This document shows positions 1 to 11,616 of a stretch of 64,000 bases of DNA, in pieces. The notes beneath the pieces are model-generated. The model saw only the letters and a program-made list of their open reading frames with translations, was not told the origin of the DNA and ran no database searches. The DNA is from Primulina eburnea. Its lineage: Eukaryota > Streptophyta > Magnoliopsida > Lamiales > Gesneriaceae. A program made the translations under genes and the position numbers. How positions within the stretch are numbered: position 1 is the first letter of the stretch; each line of letters begins with the position of its first letter. The stretch is taken from assembly GCF_022965805.1 (NCBI RefSeq), contig NW_027331510.1:1131001-1195000 (forward strand). The letters run 5' to 3'.

Positions 1-36
1 ACTGGACGCTGCTATATCCTGGACTATATTCTGCAG

Positions 37-1393
37 TTTACTTGGGTAAGATACCTTGTTTGCAAGCTTTTTATGCTCTATATATGTTATGCAATATAAT
101 TGTACGTGTCACCATTATTTACGATGGACTCTCTGGGAATGCAGGTGGTTATGACAAAGAAGAGAAAGCGGCACGGGCGTATGATTTGGCAGCTTTGAAA
201 TATTGGGGTTCTACTGCTACTACAAACTTCCCTGTAACTTTACGTACTCTTCTAACTTTAATGATTAGTCATTTGGACTTGAGTCATAAACTAAATGTAA
301 TGGAAATATCCGCATTTTAGATCTCCGATTATAGTAAAGAAATAGAGGATATGAAGAACGAGACGAAACAAGAATTCGTTGCCTCGCTTCGAAGGTTTGC
401 ATATTCTTATAAATGTTCTTGAATTTTTTGATCAATGATGAAAGTTAAATCAGATATGTCAAAATTTCTCATGAAAAACTTATTGAATGTCGCCAGGAAA
501 AGCAGCGGGTTCTCGAGAGGAGCATCCATCTATAGGGGTGTTACAAGGTTTGATGTCTTATTGTACAGTATAGGCCTGTGTTAATCCTGTTCTCTTTTAG
601 TCGTCTTCATCATTACAGTGTGTTGAATTTGTGTAGGCATCATCAACAAGGCCGATGGCAAGCAAGGATTGGTCGAGTTGCAGGGAATAAAGATCTATAC
701 CTCGGTACATTCGGTATGCATAGACATTAAAATTTTTATCTGTACTTCCTAATCAAATGATCACTTTTGATCGAGTCCATGAAAAAACCACATATATTTG
801 CTTCAATATGAATTAAAGAATAGGAGCATTCTTGAACCATTATGAATATTAGATTCAACCTACATTTCATGCATCATTCTCTACTACATTGCAGAGAAGA
901 TTGGAATTGTGCTCCAAATATTTATAATTTACTAATTTTCGTTATCATGATGGCAGCAACTGAGGAGGAAGCAGCTGAGGCATATGACATAGCTGCAATA
1001 AAGTTCAGAGGAGTAAATGCAGTGACTAATTTTGAGATGAACCGATACGATGTGGAGGCCATCTCCAAGAGCTCTCTCCCCATTGGAGGAGCTGCAAAAA
1101 GGCTGAAACTCTCTCTTGAATCCGAAGTAACACAACCTATAAGCAACATCCTTCAAACTCCATCATGCAGCAACGACGGCAGCAGCATCAGTTTTGGTTC
1201 AACCCCAACTGTTTCCAGCATCCCTTGTGGCATCCCATTCGACACTTCAGTACCCTTCTATCACCACCGCTTCTTTCAACACCTCCAAACAAGCAATTCA
1301 GTTGGGACCGACTCATCTAGCACAGTCTCATCCATGGTTACTCTGATGCCGTCCCAACCGGAGTTTTTCATTTGGCCTCACCAGTCCTATTAA
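37..1393 (+). CDS. AIL: AINTEGUMENTA-like AP2/ERF transcription factor, 3' part (5' exons outside window)
   Basis: This is a sequence-specific nuclear regulator of the two-AP2-domain ANT/PLETHORA family, which controls organ growth and meristem activity. Exons that join in frame are 37-45, 145-233, 321-394, 497-547, 637-713 and 957-1393, all with GT-AG introns. They encode the end of the first AP2 repeat ([20 protein letters not shown]), the conserved linker ([19 protein letters not shown]) and the second repeat ([50 protein letters not shown]). A Ser/Pro-rich C-terminal tail ends in WPHQSY and a TAA at 1391-1393. The [11 protein letters not shown] stretch after the second repeat and the C-terminus look more like AIL1 than BBM or PLT proteins, but that subfamily call is from memory. 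The 9-nt exon at 37-45 is a family hallmark. No break is visible in the part shown. Confidence 0.93.
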
Positions 1394-2254
1394 CAATACT
1401 GATTTTCTACTGATGTTTAATAACTGTAGTTTTAATTTGTGGGATTTGTGGTATCTAACCCGGCAAGAGCTAGTATAAGTTTTCTCTCTTATAAAAGGCT
1501 TTAGATCTTTAGGGAGAAGCTGGAACGCTGTAAAGTAAGCTTATTTTCATTAAGCTTTGCCTATAACATGAAAGCTGAAAGATGAGCAGGGGGTCTCTGG
1601 TTATGGATTAATTTTCAACCTGTTTTCCGTTACTGAATCAGCTCTTGCCTTTTTCATGGCTCATTATGCGAAAATCAATTCATTACTTTTATCACAGCAA
1701 CGTTTATGGCATAGTTTCAAAGGCTAATAGCGAACAAAATCTTTTAATAATTTACACACGAGATACTAGCTAGAGGAATTATTCAGTCTCTAAATTTCTG
1801 CCTTTGATCTTCTACTGTTAATCATTCACTGAGCTGCCGAGTCCCTTTCAGTAATGATTCCTCTTACATTACCATCTTTACCACAATGAGCATTTTCTTT
1901 TCGGGCATGTAACGCTACATTGAAGTGATTCATCCATGCATTTTTCTCGTTTCCGCAAATGTAAGAAATATCTCAATACCATGGAAATTTTATATATTAT
2001 CATAATTTTCGTGAAGTTGTAAAACATAAGCCAACCAAGTCATGGGGGTTCATCGTCGTCTACAATTTGTATTTTTTGCATTCACCACATGTAACGACGA
2101 CTGCTCAACAACGCATGTGACCAACTAATGCGTGAGATGAGGCAAACCAAACAAACAAAAAAAGCGATGTCAAGAGTCGTGAAATTCTGGCATATCACAC
2201 TCCCACTTAGTTTATGTTGGATAAATGAAGAGAAAAGAAGAGGAAGAGTGAGGA
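1394..2254. other. Intergenic: 3' flank of the AIL gene
   Basis: This stretch presumably holds the 3' UTR and terminator of the AIL gene. I see no credible ORF, RNA gene or repeat in it. It ends at the 9-bp duplication that borders the Mutator-like element. Confidence 0.6.
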
Positions 2255-2263
2255 GTTGTAAAG
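2255..2263. repeat. Left 9-bp target-site duplication of the Mutator-like element
   Basis: The sequence gttgtaaag lies immediately before the GGG that starts the element and is repeated exactly at 12585-12593 after its terminal CCC. Nine bases is the usual duplication length for Mutator-like elements. Confidence 0.75.
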
Positions 2264-2753
2264 GGGCCACTTTGAAAACTAACCTTAAATAAATTTTAAA
2301 TTTAAAAATTAGCCTTTTACAACTCAAAATTTGATAAATAGCACTCACTTAAAAAATTAATTAATTAATTTAAAAAAAACGTAAAAAACAGGGAAAAAAG
2401 CGTACTTTAAAAAACGTAAAAAACAGGGAGAAAGGATCGGTTCTTCTTCTTGTTCTCTCCATTTCTCATCTTTCTCACAACGATTTCTTTTCTTTATCAT
2501 TCACTCATTGGTCTTCTCTTCAATTTTTTTCTTCCTCTACATTAAACAAGAGGATATTGTAGTCATTTGTATTCCTAAAAAAAGTTTCAATCTCTCTCAG
2601 CATTATCAAAGTTTATAAATCAGGTGTAAGTTTCTAATGCTATCTCAAATTTTTTTTTATCAATTTACTGGTTTTTATTACAATGTATATATAATTATAT
2701 TTACAATGTATATATTGTAAATATAATTTTTCATATATTTCATTCTTAATTGT

Positions 2754-2835
2754 TCGGTCGCCCAAACATTATGGGTTCAGTCGCTCAATTCTGTTTTCAG
2801 TCGCTCAATTCTTTTTTCAGTCGCCCACTTTGATA
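2754..2835. repeat. Cluster of TCAGTCGC motifs in the left subterminal region of the element
   Basis: Four spaced copies of CGGTCGCCC, CAGTCGCTC or CAGTCGCCC lie just upstream of the transposase start. The same octamer recurs in the array at 6120-7580, and in reverse orientation at 5588-5620, 5744-5762 and 6010-6035. Repeated subterminal motifs are where transposases of other families bind; that role here is inference. Confidence 0.5.
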
Positions 2836-2906
2836 TGTTATGCCATCCGATTATATGTTAAATCATTTAATTTTCATGACATCTTTATTGCTTATTTTGC
2901 ATAGGA

Positions 2907-5372
2907 ATGACGATCATCCAGATTTTGATTAATTCTAATGGAGAGTGGAAGAACGATGAACAAGGAACTTATACATGGTTATCCGAATCTAAAGAATGGA
3001 CAGCTATTTCCATTGATGGTAGTAATTTGACCATAGAATGTGTCATGAATGAAATATATGAGACACTTGGTCTGGCTAAATCAGATGTTGAATTGACATT
3101 GAGTTATTTACCAGAAGTAGATTCTTGCAAACCATGCCCAATCTATATACGAAATTCACGATCCTTGGGAACATATCTATCATTTGGTAATTCGCGTACT
3201 AGACCTGTTTTGCATGTGGAAGTAATTGAGATTTGTGATATTGGAGTTGATAGAGAAAAAGTTAATGACAGTGATGTGCATTTTGGAGATGCGGAGGGTA
3301 GTGCTGTGAATTATAATATTAATGTAGAAGATAGAAAAAGGAAATGTGATTTTGATGTAAATGTAGAATGTGGAAGAAAGGAAATTGATTTGGATATGGA
3401 TGCTTTTGATCAGGGTCTTCATGATGAATATTTTGGTTGTACTTTTATCCAAGATGGTTTTGAATTGACTGCAGCAACAAAAGAAGTCGTCGTTGAAGAA
3501 GATAATGCCAATAAAAACTTGAACCAAATTGATGTCTTCGATCTACCAAGAACACAAAGTCCACATGTTGATTTCTATCATTCTGATTTAGTGGAAGCGA
3601 ATACACAAAATTTGTTGGCGATTAACGATGGTGATGGTGCATTTTCTTTTACCGATGGATCGAATTTATCAGTTGGTCAAAAGTTCAACAGTAAAAATGA
3701 ACTTAAGAAAGAATTGACTATCATTTCTTTGAATGCTTCATTTGAAATGAATGTTGAAAGGTCGACAAAGACACTTTATGTGGTGGGATGCATTACAGAG
3801 AAATGCAGTTGGAGAGTGCGAGCAACACGAAGGGCTAATTCAACTCAGTTTGAAATTCGAATTTATTGTAACATACACACATGTGACCTTTCTGACAGAA
3901 GACGAAGGCACCGACAAGCAAGTTCAATTGTAGTTGCAGATGTATTGCTAGAAAATTTTAGAGGGCAACAAATTACCCCCGCGCCGAAAACAATAATGAC
4001 GATGATGCAAAATAAAGGGCTTGGTGTTAGCTACTACAAAGCTTGGAAGGGCAAGCAACTTGCTCTTAATCATTTGAGGGGAGATCCAGAAGAGAGTTAC
4101 AGAACTTTGCCAGCTTATTTATTTGTTGTTAAGCAAGTGAACAAAGATACTATAACTCATTTGGAGAGTGACTCTAGTGGAAGATTTAAATACATGTTCC
4201 TAGCTTATGGGGTATGCATATCTGGGTTTCGTAGGATGCGAAAAGTTATAGCAATTGATGGGACTTTTTTGAAGGGAAAATATAGAGGTGTTTTGCTTCT
4301 TGCAACAGCCCAAGATGGAGATTTACACCAATACCCCATTGCATGGGCTGTTGTTGACTCAGAGAATGAAATGTCATGGACTTGGTTTTTGCAGAAATTG
4401 CATGAACTGATTCCAGATGATCCTGATTTGGTAATTATCTCTGACAGACATGCTGCCATTATCAGCTCAGTGGCCGTTGTTTACAAGCACTCACATCATC
4501 TACATTGCACATGGCACCTTTCGCAAAATATCGGTACCCATTGTGGTAAAAAGGGTGGTGGGGTTGAGTTGTTCATGCAAACTGCATATGCTTGCAAAAT
4601 ATCCGACTTTAACATGTTGTATGAGAAGTTGAAAAATCAATACCCAAGTGTGGCTACATATCTTGAGAAAAGCAGTTCACCAAATAAATGGTCTAGAGCT
4701 TTCTGCCGAGGTAACCGATATGATATTATGACAACTAATGGGGCTGAGTCGATAAATTCTAGATTGTCTGAGGAAAGAGAGTTACCAATCATAGCACTGT
4801 TGAATGCAATTCAAAATATGGTTTCAGTTTGGTTCAACAAACACCGCACTGCAGCAGAGTTAGCTTCATGCAGAACGAAGTTGACTCCATCTATAGAGTT
4901 GATTTTGCGAACTAGGTTTACTCAATCACAGTGTCTAAAGGTAACTCAGTTGAATTATTCTGAATATCATGTAGTAGGTGATGATACAGATGAAATAGTT
5001 GATTTCTCCACCTACTCCTGCAGTTGTTGTGTGTTTCAATGTGATAAAATTCCATGTAAACACGCATTAGCAGCTTGTAATCTAGCAAATTTGGGTATCT
5101 ATGAGTTGTGTTCACCTTATTACCTTGTGCATATGTGGCGTCAAGCCTACTCGGGTACCATTTACCCCGTGCCTCATTCAAGAGATTGGAAGATTCCCGA
5201 TTATATTTCTAATTTGGAAATGCTACCTCCTAACTTCAAGCCAAAACGGGGGCGACCAAATAAACGAAGAAGACCATCTATTGGAGAGTTTGGACGACAA
5301 CGAAAAAAGAAATGCAGCTTATGCAATGATGTTGGACATTATAAGACGAAATGTACTCGTAAAACTACTTGA
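2907..5372 (+). CDS. MuDR-type (MULE) transposase, 821 aa, uninterrupted
   Basis: This is a DDE-type DNA transposase that cuts and inserts the element in the nucleus. In order there is an N-terminal unassigned or PB1-like region (about 1-100), an acidic linker, a MuDR DNA-binding-like region (about 255-345, with CSWRVRATRR), and the MULE catalytic domain. The first catalytic Asp is in AIDGTFLKG (about residue 450), the second in SDRH (about 512), and the likely Glu is in NGAESINSRL (about 613). A SWIM zinc finger (CSCCVFQCDKIPCKH, about 704-718) follows, then a C-terminal CCHC knuckle (CSLCNDVGHYKTKC, about 802-815). Length and domain order are typical of complete plant MULE transposases. The ATG at 2907 is the first in frame. 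No stop or frameshift interrupts it. Confidence 0.93.
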   Translation: MTIIQILINSNGEWKNDEQGTYTWLSESKEWTAISIDGSNLTIECVMNEIYETLGLAKSDVELTLSYLPEVDSCKPCPIYIRNSRSLGTYLSFGNSRTRPVLHVEVIEICDIGVDREKVNDSDVHFGDAEGSAVNYNINVEDRKRKCDFDVNVECGRKEIDLDMDAFDQGLHDEYFGCTFIQDGFELTAATKEVVVEEDNANKNLNQIDVFDLPRTQSPHVDFYHSDLVEANTQNLLAINDGDGAFSFTDGSNLSVGQKFNSKNELKKELTIISLNASFEMNVERSTKTLYVVGCITEKCSWRVRATRRANSTQFEIRIYCNIHTCDLSDRRRRHRQASSIVVADVLLENFRGQQITPAPKTIMTMMQNKGLGVSYYKAWKGKQLALNHLRGDPEESYRTLPAYLFVVKQVNKDTITHLESDSSGRFKYMFLAYGVCISGFRRMRKVIAIDGTFLKGKYRGVLLLATAQDGDLHQYPIAWAVVDSENEMSWTWFLQKLHELIPDDPDLVIISDRHAAIISSVAVVYKHSHHLHCTWHLSQNIGTHCGKKGGGVELFMQTAYACKISDFNMLYEKLKNQYPSVATYLEKSSSPNKWSRAFCRGNRYDIMTTNGAESINSRLSEERELPIIALLNAIQNMVSVWFNKHRTAAELASCRTKLTPSIELILRTRFTQSQCLKVTQLNYSEYHVVGDDTDEIVDFSTYSCSCCVFQCDKIPCKHALAACNLANLGIYELCSPYYLVHMWRQAYSGTIYPVPHSRDWKIPDYISNLEMLPPNFKPKRGRPNKRRRPSIGEFGRQRKKKCSLCNDVGHYKTKCTRKTT

Positions 5373-5376
5373 TGTA

Positions 5377-6110
5377 TTAGAAAATATTGTTTTTTGAAAG
5401 TGGATGGTTGTATGTTTTTTTTAAATGTAATTGAACATTAATGATTTAGTATGGATGAATCGAAGATATTTTGTACTAATCACTGTATACAAGGTGATCA
5501 AATTAATGTTTTGTGGACTATTTACTGTATTATAGTATATTATAATTGTGTGAGTATAAAATATAAAAGTGGCGTAAAATAATTCAAAAAGCGACTGAGA
5601 GCGACTGAGAGCGACTGAGTGATATATGATTCTTATAATACAAAATAGGAGCAACTTCATGTTTGTGGTCTATTTACTCTATTTTAGTATATAGTATAAC
5701 GGAGTTATAATGTAAAATATAAAAATAATGTCAGAATACAAATAGCGACTGAGAGCGACTGAATGATATATGAGTGATCCTAATAGAACCACTTGAAGTT
5801 CTATAAAATATAGTTTTTTGGAAGTGCAAGTTTGTATGTTTTTTTTAAATGTAATTGAACATTAACGATTTAGTATGAATGAATCAAAGATATTTTGTAC
5901 TATTCAATGTGTAAAAGGTTATCAAATTAATGTTTTGTAGACTATTTACTATATTATAGTATATTATAATCGTGTGAGTATAAAAAATAAAAGTGGCGTA
6001 AAATAATTCTGAGAGCGACTGAGAGCGACTGAGTGATATATGATTCTTATAATAGAAAATGATTTGAGCAACTTCACGTTCGTGGTCTATATAAAACATG
6101 AACTTGGTCA
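5377..6110. repeat. Direct duplication of the transposase 3' flank, two copies about 430 bp apart
   Basis: The block at about 5377-5660 (short T-run, atgtaattgaacatt, tattttgtacta, actatttactgtattatag, then reversed GCGACTGA motifs) recurs at about 5806-6090 with roughly 10 percent differences. Both copies end in tandem gcgactgaga units. No gene is seen here; small minus-strand ORFs in both copies are mutual duplicates of noncoding sequence. Confidence 0.7.
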
Positions 6111-6119
6111 CTATTTTTT

Positions 6120-7580
6120 ACTATATCACTCAGTCGCCATTCGGTCGCTCCCAGTCGCCCTTAGTCATTTTTGCCTTATCACACTGTTTAATTTCATAAT
6201 TTCTTATACATGAAAACACACCATAATATAGTAAATAGAATATAAAACACGACTCACTTTATTTTTACCATATCACTCAGTCGCCATTCGGTCGCTCCCA
6301 GTCGCCATTCGGTCGCCCTTAGTCATTTTTGCCTTATCACACTGTTTAATTTCATAATTTCTTATACATGAAAACACACCATAATATAGTAAATAGGATA
6401 TAAAACACGAATTTTCTCACTTTGTTTTTACCATATCACTCAGTCGCCATTCGGTCGCCCTCAGTCATTTTTGCCTTATTTCACACTATGTTTAATTTCA
6501 TAATTTCTTATACATGAAAACACACCATAATATAGTAAATAATGGATATAAAACACGAATTTTCTCACTTTGTTTTTACCATATCACTCGGTCGCCATTC
6601 GGTCGCTCCCAGTCGCCATTCGGTCGCCCTAAGTCATTTTTGCCTTATCACACTGTTTAATTTCATAATTTCTTATACATGAAAACACACCATAATATAG
6701 TAAATAGGATATAAAACACGAATTTTCTCACTTTGTTTTTACCATATCACTCAGTCGCCATCGGTCGCTCTCAGTCGCCATTCGGTCGCCCTCAGTCATT
6801 TTTGCCTTATTTCACACTATGTTTAATTTCGTAATTTCTTATACATGAAAACACACCATAATATAGTAAATAATGGATATAAAACACGAATTTTCTCACT
6901 TTGTTTTTACCATATCACTCGGTCGCCATTCGGTCGCTCCCAGTCGCCATTCGGTCGCCCTAAGTCATTTTTGCCTTATCACACTGTTTAATTTCATAAT
7001 TTCTTATACATGAAAACACACCATAATATAGTAAATAGGATATAAAACACGAATTTTCTCACTTTGTTTTTACCATATCACTCAGTCGCCATCGGTCGCT
7101 CTCAGTCGCCATTCGGTCGCCCTCAGTCATTTTTGCCTTATTTCACACTATGTTTAATTTCGTAATTTCTTATACATGAAAACACACCATAATATAGTAA
7201 ATAATGGATATAAAACACGAATTTTCTCACTTTGTTTTTACCATATCACTCGGTCGCCATTCGGTCGCTCCCAGTCGCCATTCGGTCGCCCTAAGTCATT
7301 TTTGCCTTATCACACTGTTTAATTTCGTAATTTCTTATACATGAAAACACACCATAATATAGTAAATAGGATATAAAACACGAATTTTCTCACTTTGTTT
7401 TTACCATATCACTCAGTCGCCATCGGTCGCTCTCAGTCGCCATTCGGTCCCCTTAAGTCATTTTTGCCTTATTTCACACTATGTTTAATTTCGTAATTTC
7501 TTATACATGAAAACACGCCATAATATAGTAAATAATGGATATAAAACACGAATTTTCTCACTTTGTTTTTACCATATCAC
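6120..7580. repeat. Tandem array, about nine units of 147-169 bp with a 331-bp higher-order period
   Basis: Each unit contains accatatcac, two to four CAGTCGCC/TTCGGTCGC motifs, cagtcatttttgcctta, and a conserved block through catgaaaacacacc and gtaaat(gg)atataaaacacga. The accatatcac landmark occurs near 6268, 6430, 6577, 6741, 6910, 7072, 7241, 7403 and 7571. Alternate units are more alike, which gives a period of 330-331 bp. The array lies between the converging transposase and protease genes. Confidence 0.9.
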
Positions 7581-7744
7581 TTTGTTATAAAAATTTTAAA
7601 AAAAAAAACTAAACTATGGAATCCAGAAAAAAAAACACACAATTGCATAATATCTAGTAGAAACACTACAAATCATCAGTTTTTGTTTGCAGTGGTACAT
7701 GATCAAAAAAACTATAAAGCATCTCAACAACCACCATGGTATCG

Positions 7745-10700
7745 CTACAAAATCCAATCTTTATTCCAAGTACATGCTGTTAAATAGGGTCTACATGAGT
7801 CGACTATCTTGTCATTTATTTCATAGGGATTGAGACGAGCTAATTCCACCTCGATGGTCTTGATCACCCATGCACCACAATCACCTCTGCAAAATTAATA
7901 TATTAAAATTAATCATGGAATAAATGTAAAATAAAATAAAATTGAATTTGGTAAAACAAACCCAGCAATATTCTGAGGGAATGACGACGGTCGTGTAATC
8001 TTCCATGTATCGGTTGTTACTACACCCACAGTATTCAATAATCGAGGTATTAGAACTTGTAGCGGACGAACATACGACTCCATGTTAATCTCTTTAGTTA
8101 AACAGATTCCACAATCATAAATTATGATAGATGTGGCCTTTATATCGATTTTTACAGCAACCCAATGGTTGGGGACATGGTAAGGCACAAGGATAAATGA
8201 TGTTTCTTTCCATGGCAATGATTTCCATTTTCTACTTGATCCTTCAGCCATTTGAATCAAATCATCCCAATGACAATGAGACATACCCTTTTCAGCTTTG
8301 GAATGGACAACACCCAAAAGTCCACTAAAATAACCACCCATTATAGCAATGTCTTGTGCCACTAAATGAGGATACCTTTTTTGAAGAACCAAAAACCCAT
8401 TCATGCATTCGTTAATGTGCTATAAATAAGAAAAAGATTAATGATTAGCACAAAACACATGAAGAACATATATATTAATTAAATAGATGAAATCATATAT
8501 ACTCACAGAAGATCCAAGCCATGACCTAGGCAAGAGCAAATCATTAAACCATTTCTTATCGTAGGCGGCCATTAGGCATTGACGAGTGTCTTTCATTGTT
8601 TTAATTTGCTCCTTCAAAGCTTTAGTTAGCTTCGGTGACTTTGCTATTTGAAGTGGTTGAAATGTGCCATTACATGATCCAAGTTGATGGATAACTAATA
8701 CAGGGGGCGTCTCTGACAATTCCATGAAGGGCGACGATAAGTACGATGACTTCTTGATTTGCCTCTTAACCCTGACGTAGGTTAATAACATGTTATTGTA
8801 AGTTTTCTTATCATCATTATTGTTTGCATCTCCAACTGGCTGGGCATTGGAAGCTCCTTCATCAACTACGAATCGTTGGGGAGTGTGCAATATATGTTTG
8901 CTTGGTTGGATCATGGAGTGTCCATTTTGAGGAGATGTAGAACCTGTATGTAAAAATATATAGATCTTAAAATATTTAATCAGGTGACATGACTTATCCA
9001 CTAAAGCATGTGACTTACCTTCTGATGGCAAGACTTCTTCATTAACACATTTGATATCAAACATCTTTTGTCTCTTTGCTTCCGGAAGTGTACTAGTTGG
9101 TTGACGTGATGTCTCTGCTGGATTTTTTTCCTGTTTTTTTACCTGGACAGATACCTCTTCAAGCTTCTCCTCAATCTTAGTAAATCTTTCATCCACGTAT
9201 GCTTGCAATTTTGTAAACTTCTCATCTATATAATCTCGAAGTTGGACAAAATAATTTGGAACACTGGGAACCTCTCCAACAAAAGCAGTCGGATCAATAT
9301 GTGTGGAGGTGTGTGGTCGATCTTCTTCTTGACGAAGTGGAGGTGATTGTTTGTCATGTGCATCTACTCTCTCGCTTTGCATATCTTCAAAAGATTTTTG
9401 CTCTTCTAAGGGTTGATCAACGTTTTCGGGACTGCTATCTGCATAGCAGTATACATTTTGTCTCTCCGACAACAATGGCAGAACATGCGATAAATTAGGA
9501 TCTGAATTAGAAAAGTGACCATTTGCGATGTATGAGGCATGTAGTTCCAACTCTGTAGGTGTCAACACGCCAATAACCATCTGTATATTTCAAATTATAA
9601 AATTCCAACACTCAATTACAATTAAATATCTTTGAAATAATAAATAAATTATTGGCAAAATACTCACCCTATTTAAACACTCATGTGATGCTTGAACAAC
9701 TTCATTGTACTTTGGAGATGATTTCACATGCCAATCATTTGAAATCCATCCACACATACGCGGAAGTATCATGTTATATCTATCTCTTCGCTTAGCAAAC
9801 TTCTTTGCAATGCCAGGAATACATTCATATGCAAGAATCTGCATTAAAAAAATTATAGCCAACTTAATATTAAATAAATTAACTAAATAAATACAAAACA
9901 AATAAATATCTTACTTGCAATGGATGAACAAATCCGTTCAAAGTAAACGCTCCATATTCGACAATCTTTTCGTTCTTCTTCTTTTTCTTCAATTTGATTG
10001 AAGTTAAATCTCGCTTTATACTTTTAAGAACTTCGTTATAAGCTATCGTACCCCAAGGATATTTGTTAAACAAATCCAAATCCTCCACTAAACTTAAAAG
10101 CATGTTGTCAACTTGAGGAACCGTCTTTTGTCGAACTGGCCACAGAACAGCAGCACCAAAGTACAAACATGCTAACTTCAATTTTTCCAAATTTATAGTG
10201 CGTTCAGGTGTTTTTCTCATTTCCATTAGCTTTGTCGCCACCTCCTCAATATATACATTTTCATTTCCACAAAAATGTCTATCCCGAAATTGCATCGTCT
10301 CTCCAACTTCAGGAAAATCTTCTGAACAATCAAGCCCAGTTATAAGTGCATACTCCATTTTCGAAAATCTCAACGGTCTTTGATTCACAATCATCCACAA
10401 CTCATCACTAGTAGTCTTACATGACTGTCTAGCCATCAAGAACCATATAATCTGACTAGATAAATTGTAATCTCCTACATACTTAATTAAATTACCAAAT
10501 TGAGTTCCATCAATCATATTCTGCATCTCTGCATCATTGAGGCATTCCTTGATAGTCTCTGATACACTTTTGAAATGAGAGTTTAAACTTAACTTGCATT
10601 CAAAGTGATTCTTTCTCAATAACTGAGGTTTCAATTTTACCTACACTCGAAAAAACATAAATGATATAAAAAATATAAATATTTTTCAAACATAAACAAC

Positions 10701-10876
10701 AAATACAATGTTGAACACAATTTCTCAACAAAAACACAAATACTTTATTCATTTATCAGTTACAGATATGTAAGAAAGTTTAGGCAAAAACTCAATTCCA
10801 CAAATATAACTAAAAGTAAAAACTCAATAAAAATCATATAAAACGATAAACTTACCCAAACTTCTTCTTCTGCCAT
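7745..10876 (-). CDS. Ulp1-type (C48) cysteine protease with DUF1985-like N-terminus, seven exons, element-borne
   Basis: Exons on the minus strand are 10856-10876, 9915-10640, 9668-9838, 9019-9580, 8507-8943, 7962-8419 and 7745-7886. All introns are GT-AG, phases agree throughout, and the product is about 838 aa ending TAG at 7745. It begins MAEEEVW. A DUF1985-like region (GNLIKYVGDYNLSSQIIW, MEYALITGLDC) is followed by a charged linker and a C-terminal Ulp1 peptidase domain. The catalytic His is in NHWVAVKID, Asp in IIYDCG, Gln in FPQNIAG and Cys in GDCGAWV, the last in the final exon. The family cleaves SUMO conjugates or precursors. Plant MULEs of the Kaonashi type carry such genes, and their role in transposition is unknown. 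The full triad and intact splice sites suggest selection, but expression is unproven. Confidence 0.85.
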
Positions 10877-11163
10877 TTTAATTACAAATGCTAAATGTAT
10901 GGTTGTTTAAATGGTCCTTGATTAGTGAATTAGACCATTGATTGATGGAAAATTTCAATTGAGCTAAGAGAAGAACGGTCAGTCACCTAAGGAGAAGAAG
11001 GAATGATATTGTTAGTTTAACATCACTCATAAAATACTTATATCAAAGAGAATATTCAAAACTAAGAATTGAACTCATGCAAAAACAATTTTATAAATGA
11101 TTTACTAAAAAGAAATAAATTAACATCAAACACAAATAGTTTATTAATAATAAATCGTTTACT
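10877..11163. other. Noncoding interior of the Mutator-like element upstream of the protease gene
   Basis: AT-rich sequence that should hold the promoter and 5' UTR of the minus-strand protease gene. A short stretch near 10930 (ttagaccattgattgat, then ggaaaattt) recurs near 11189 just before the gypsy RT fragment, which hints at a local rearrangement. Confidence 0.5.
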
Positions 11164-11175
11164 TGAACTTGCGGG

Positions 11176-11616
11176 ATGGGTATCAATTTTAGACCATTGA
11201 TTGATTCAATGGAAAATTTTTCTAAGCTGGACTTGCGGTCTGGGTATCACCAAATCCGGATGGATTCCAAGGACATTCACAAGACAGTTTTTCGGACTCA
11301 TGGGGATCATTATGAATTCACTGTTGTGCCATTCGGTTTATCAAATGCACCCTCTACATTCCAATCTGCTATGAATCGGGCTTTTAGCTCTTATTTGCAC
11401 CATTTTGTTATCATATTCTTCGATGCTATCCTTATCTACAGTCAATCAGAGGATGAACATCTCGTACAGCCACAAAAGATTCTCGAGTGTATTCTTAATC
11501 AGAAATTCTTTGCGAAGAAAAGCAAATGTCTATTTTTTCAAAGCACCATTTATTATTTGGGACATTCGGTGATGACAGGGATGGTATGGCCAATCCAGGA
11601 AAAATTGAAGTCATGA
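11176..11616 (+). pseudogene. Ty3/gypsy reverse transcriptase fragment inside the Mutator-like element
   Basis: From about residue 14 the translation reads as the gypsy RT palm: [46 protein letters not shown], then FVIIFFDAILIYS and FLGH-like YYLGHSV. The catalytic pair that is normally DD reads D-A (FFDAILIYS), so it could not work even if expressed. No LTR, integrase or gag is nearby. It sits between the Ulp1 gene and the right end of the element, so it appears to be captured filler DNA. The first dozen residues do not match RT and mark the junction. Confidence 0.8.

Noticed and set aside
6120..7580. Regular repeats with spacing, CRISPR-like at first sight
   Set aside because: Units are 150-170 bp with no unique spacers, the genome is a plant, and no cas gene exists; it is a satellite-like array in a transposon.
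11164..11220. Possible primer-site or LTR near the gypsy RT fragment
   Set aside because: No TGGTATC-type site and no paired LTR could be found within the MULE.
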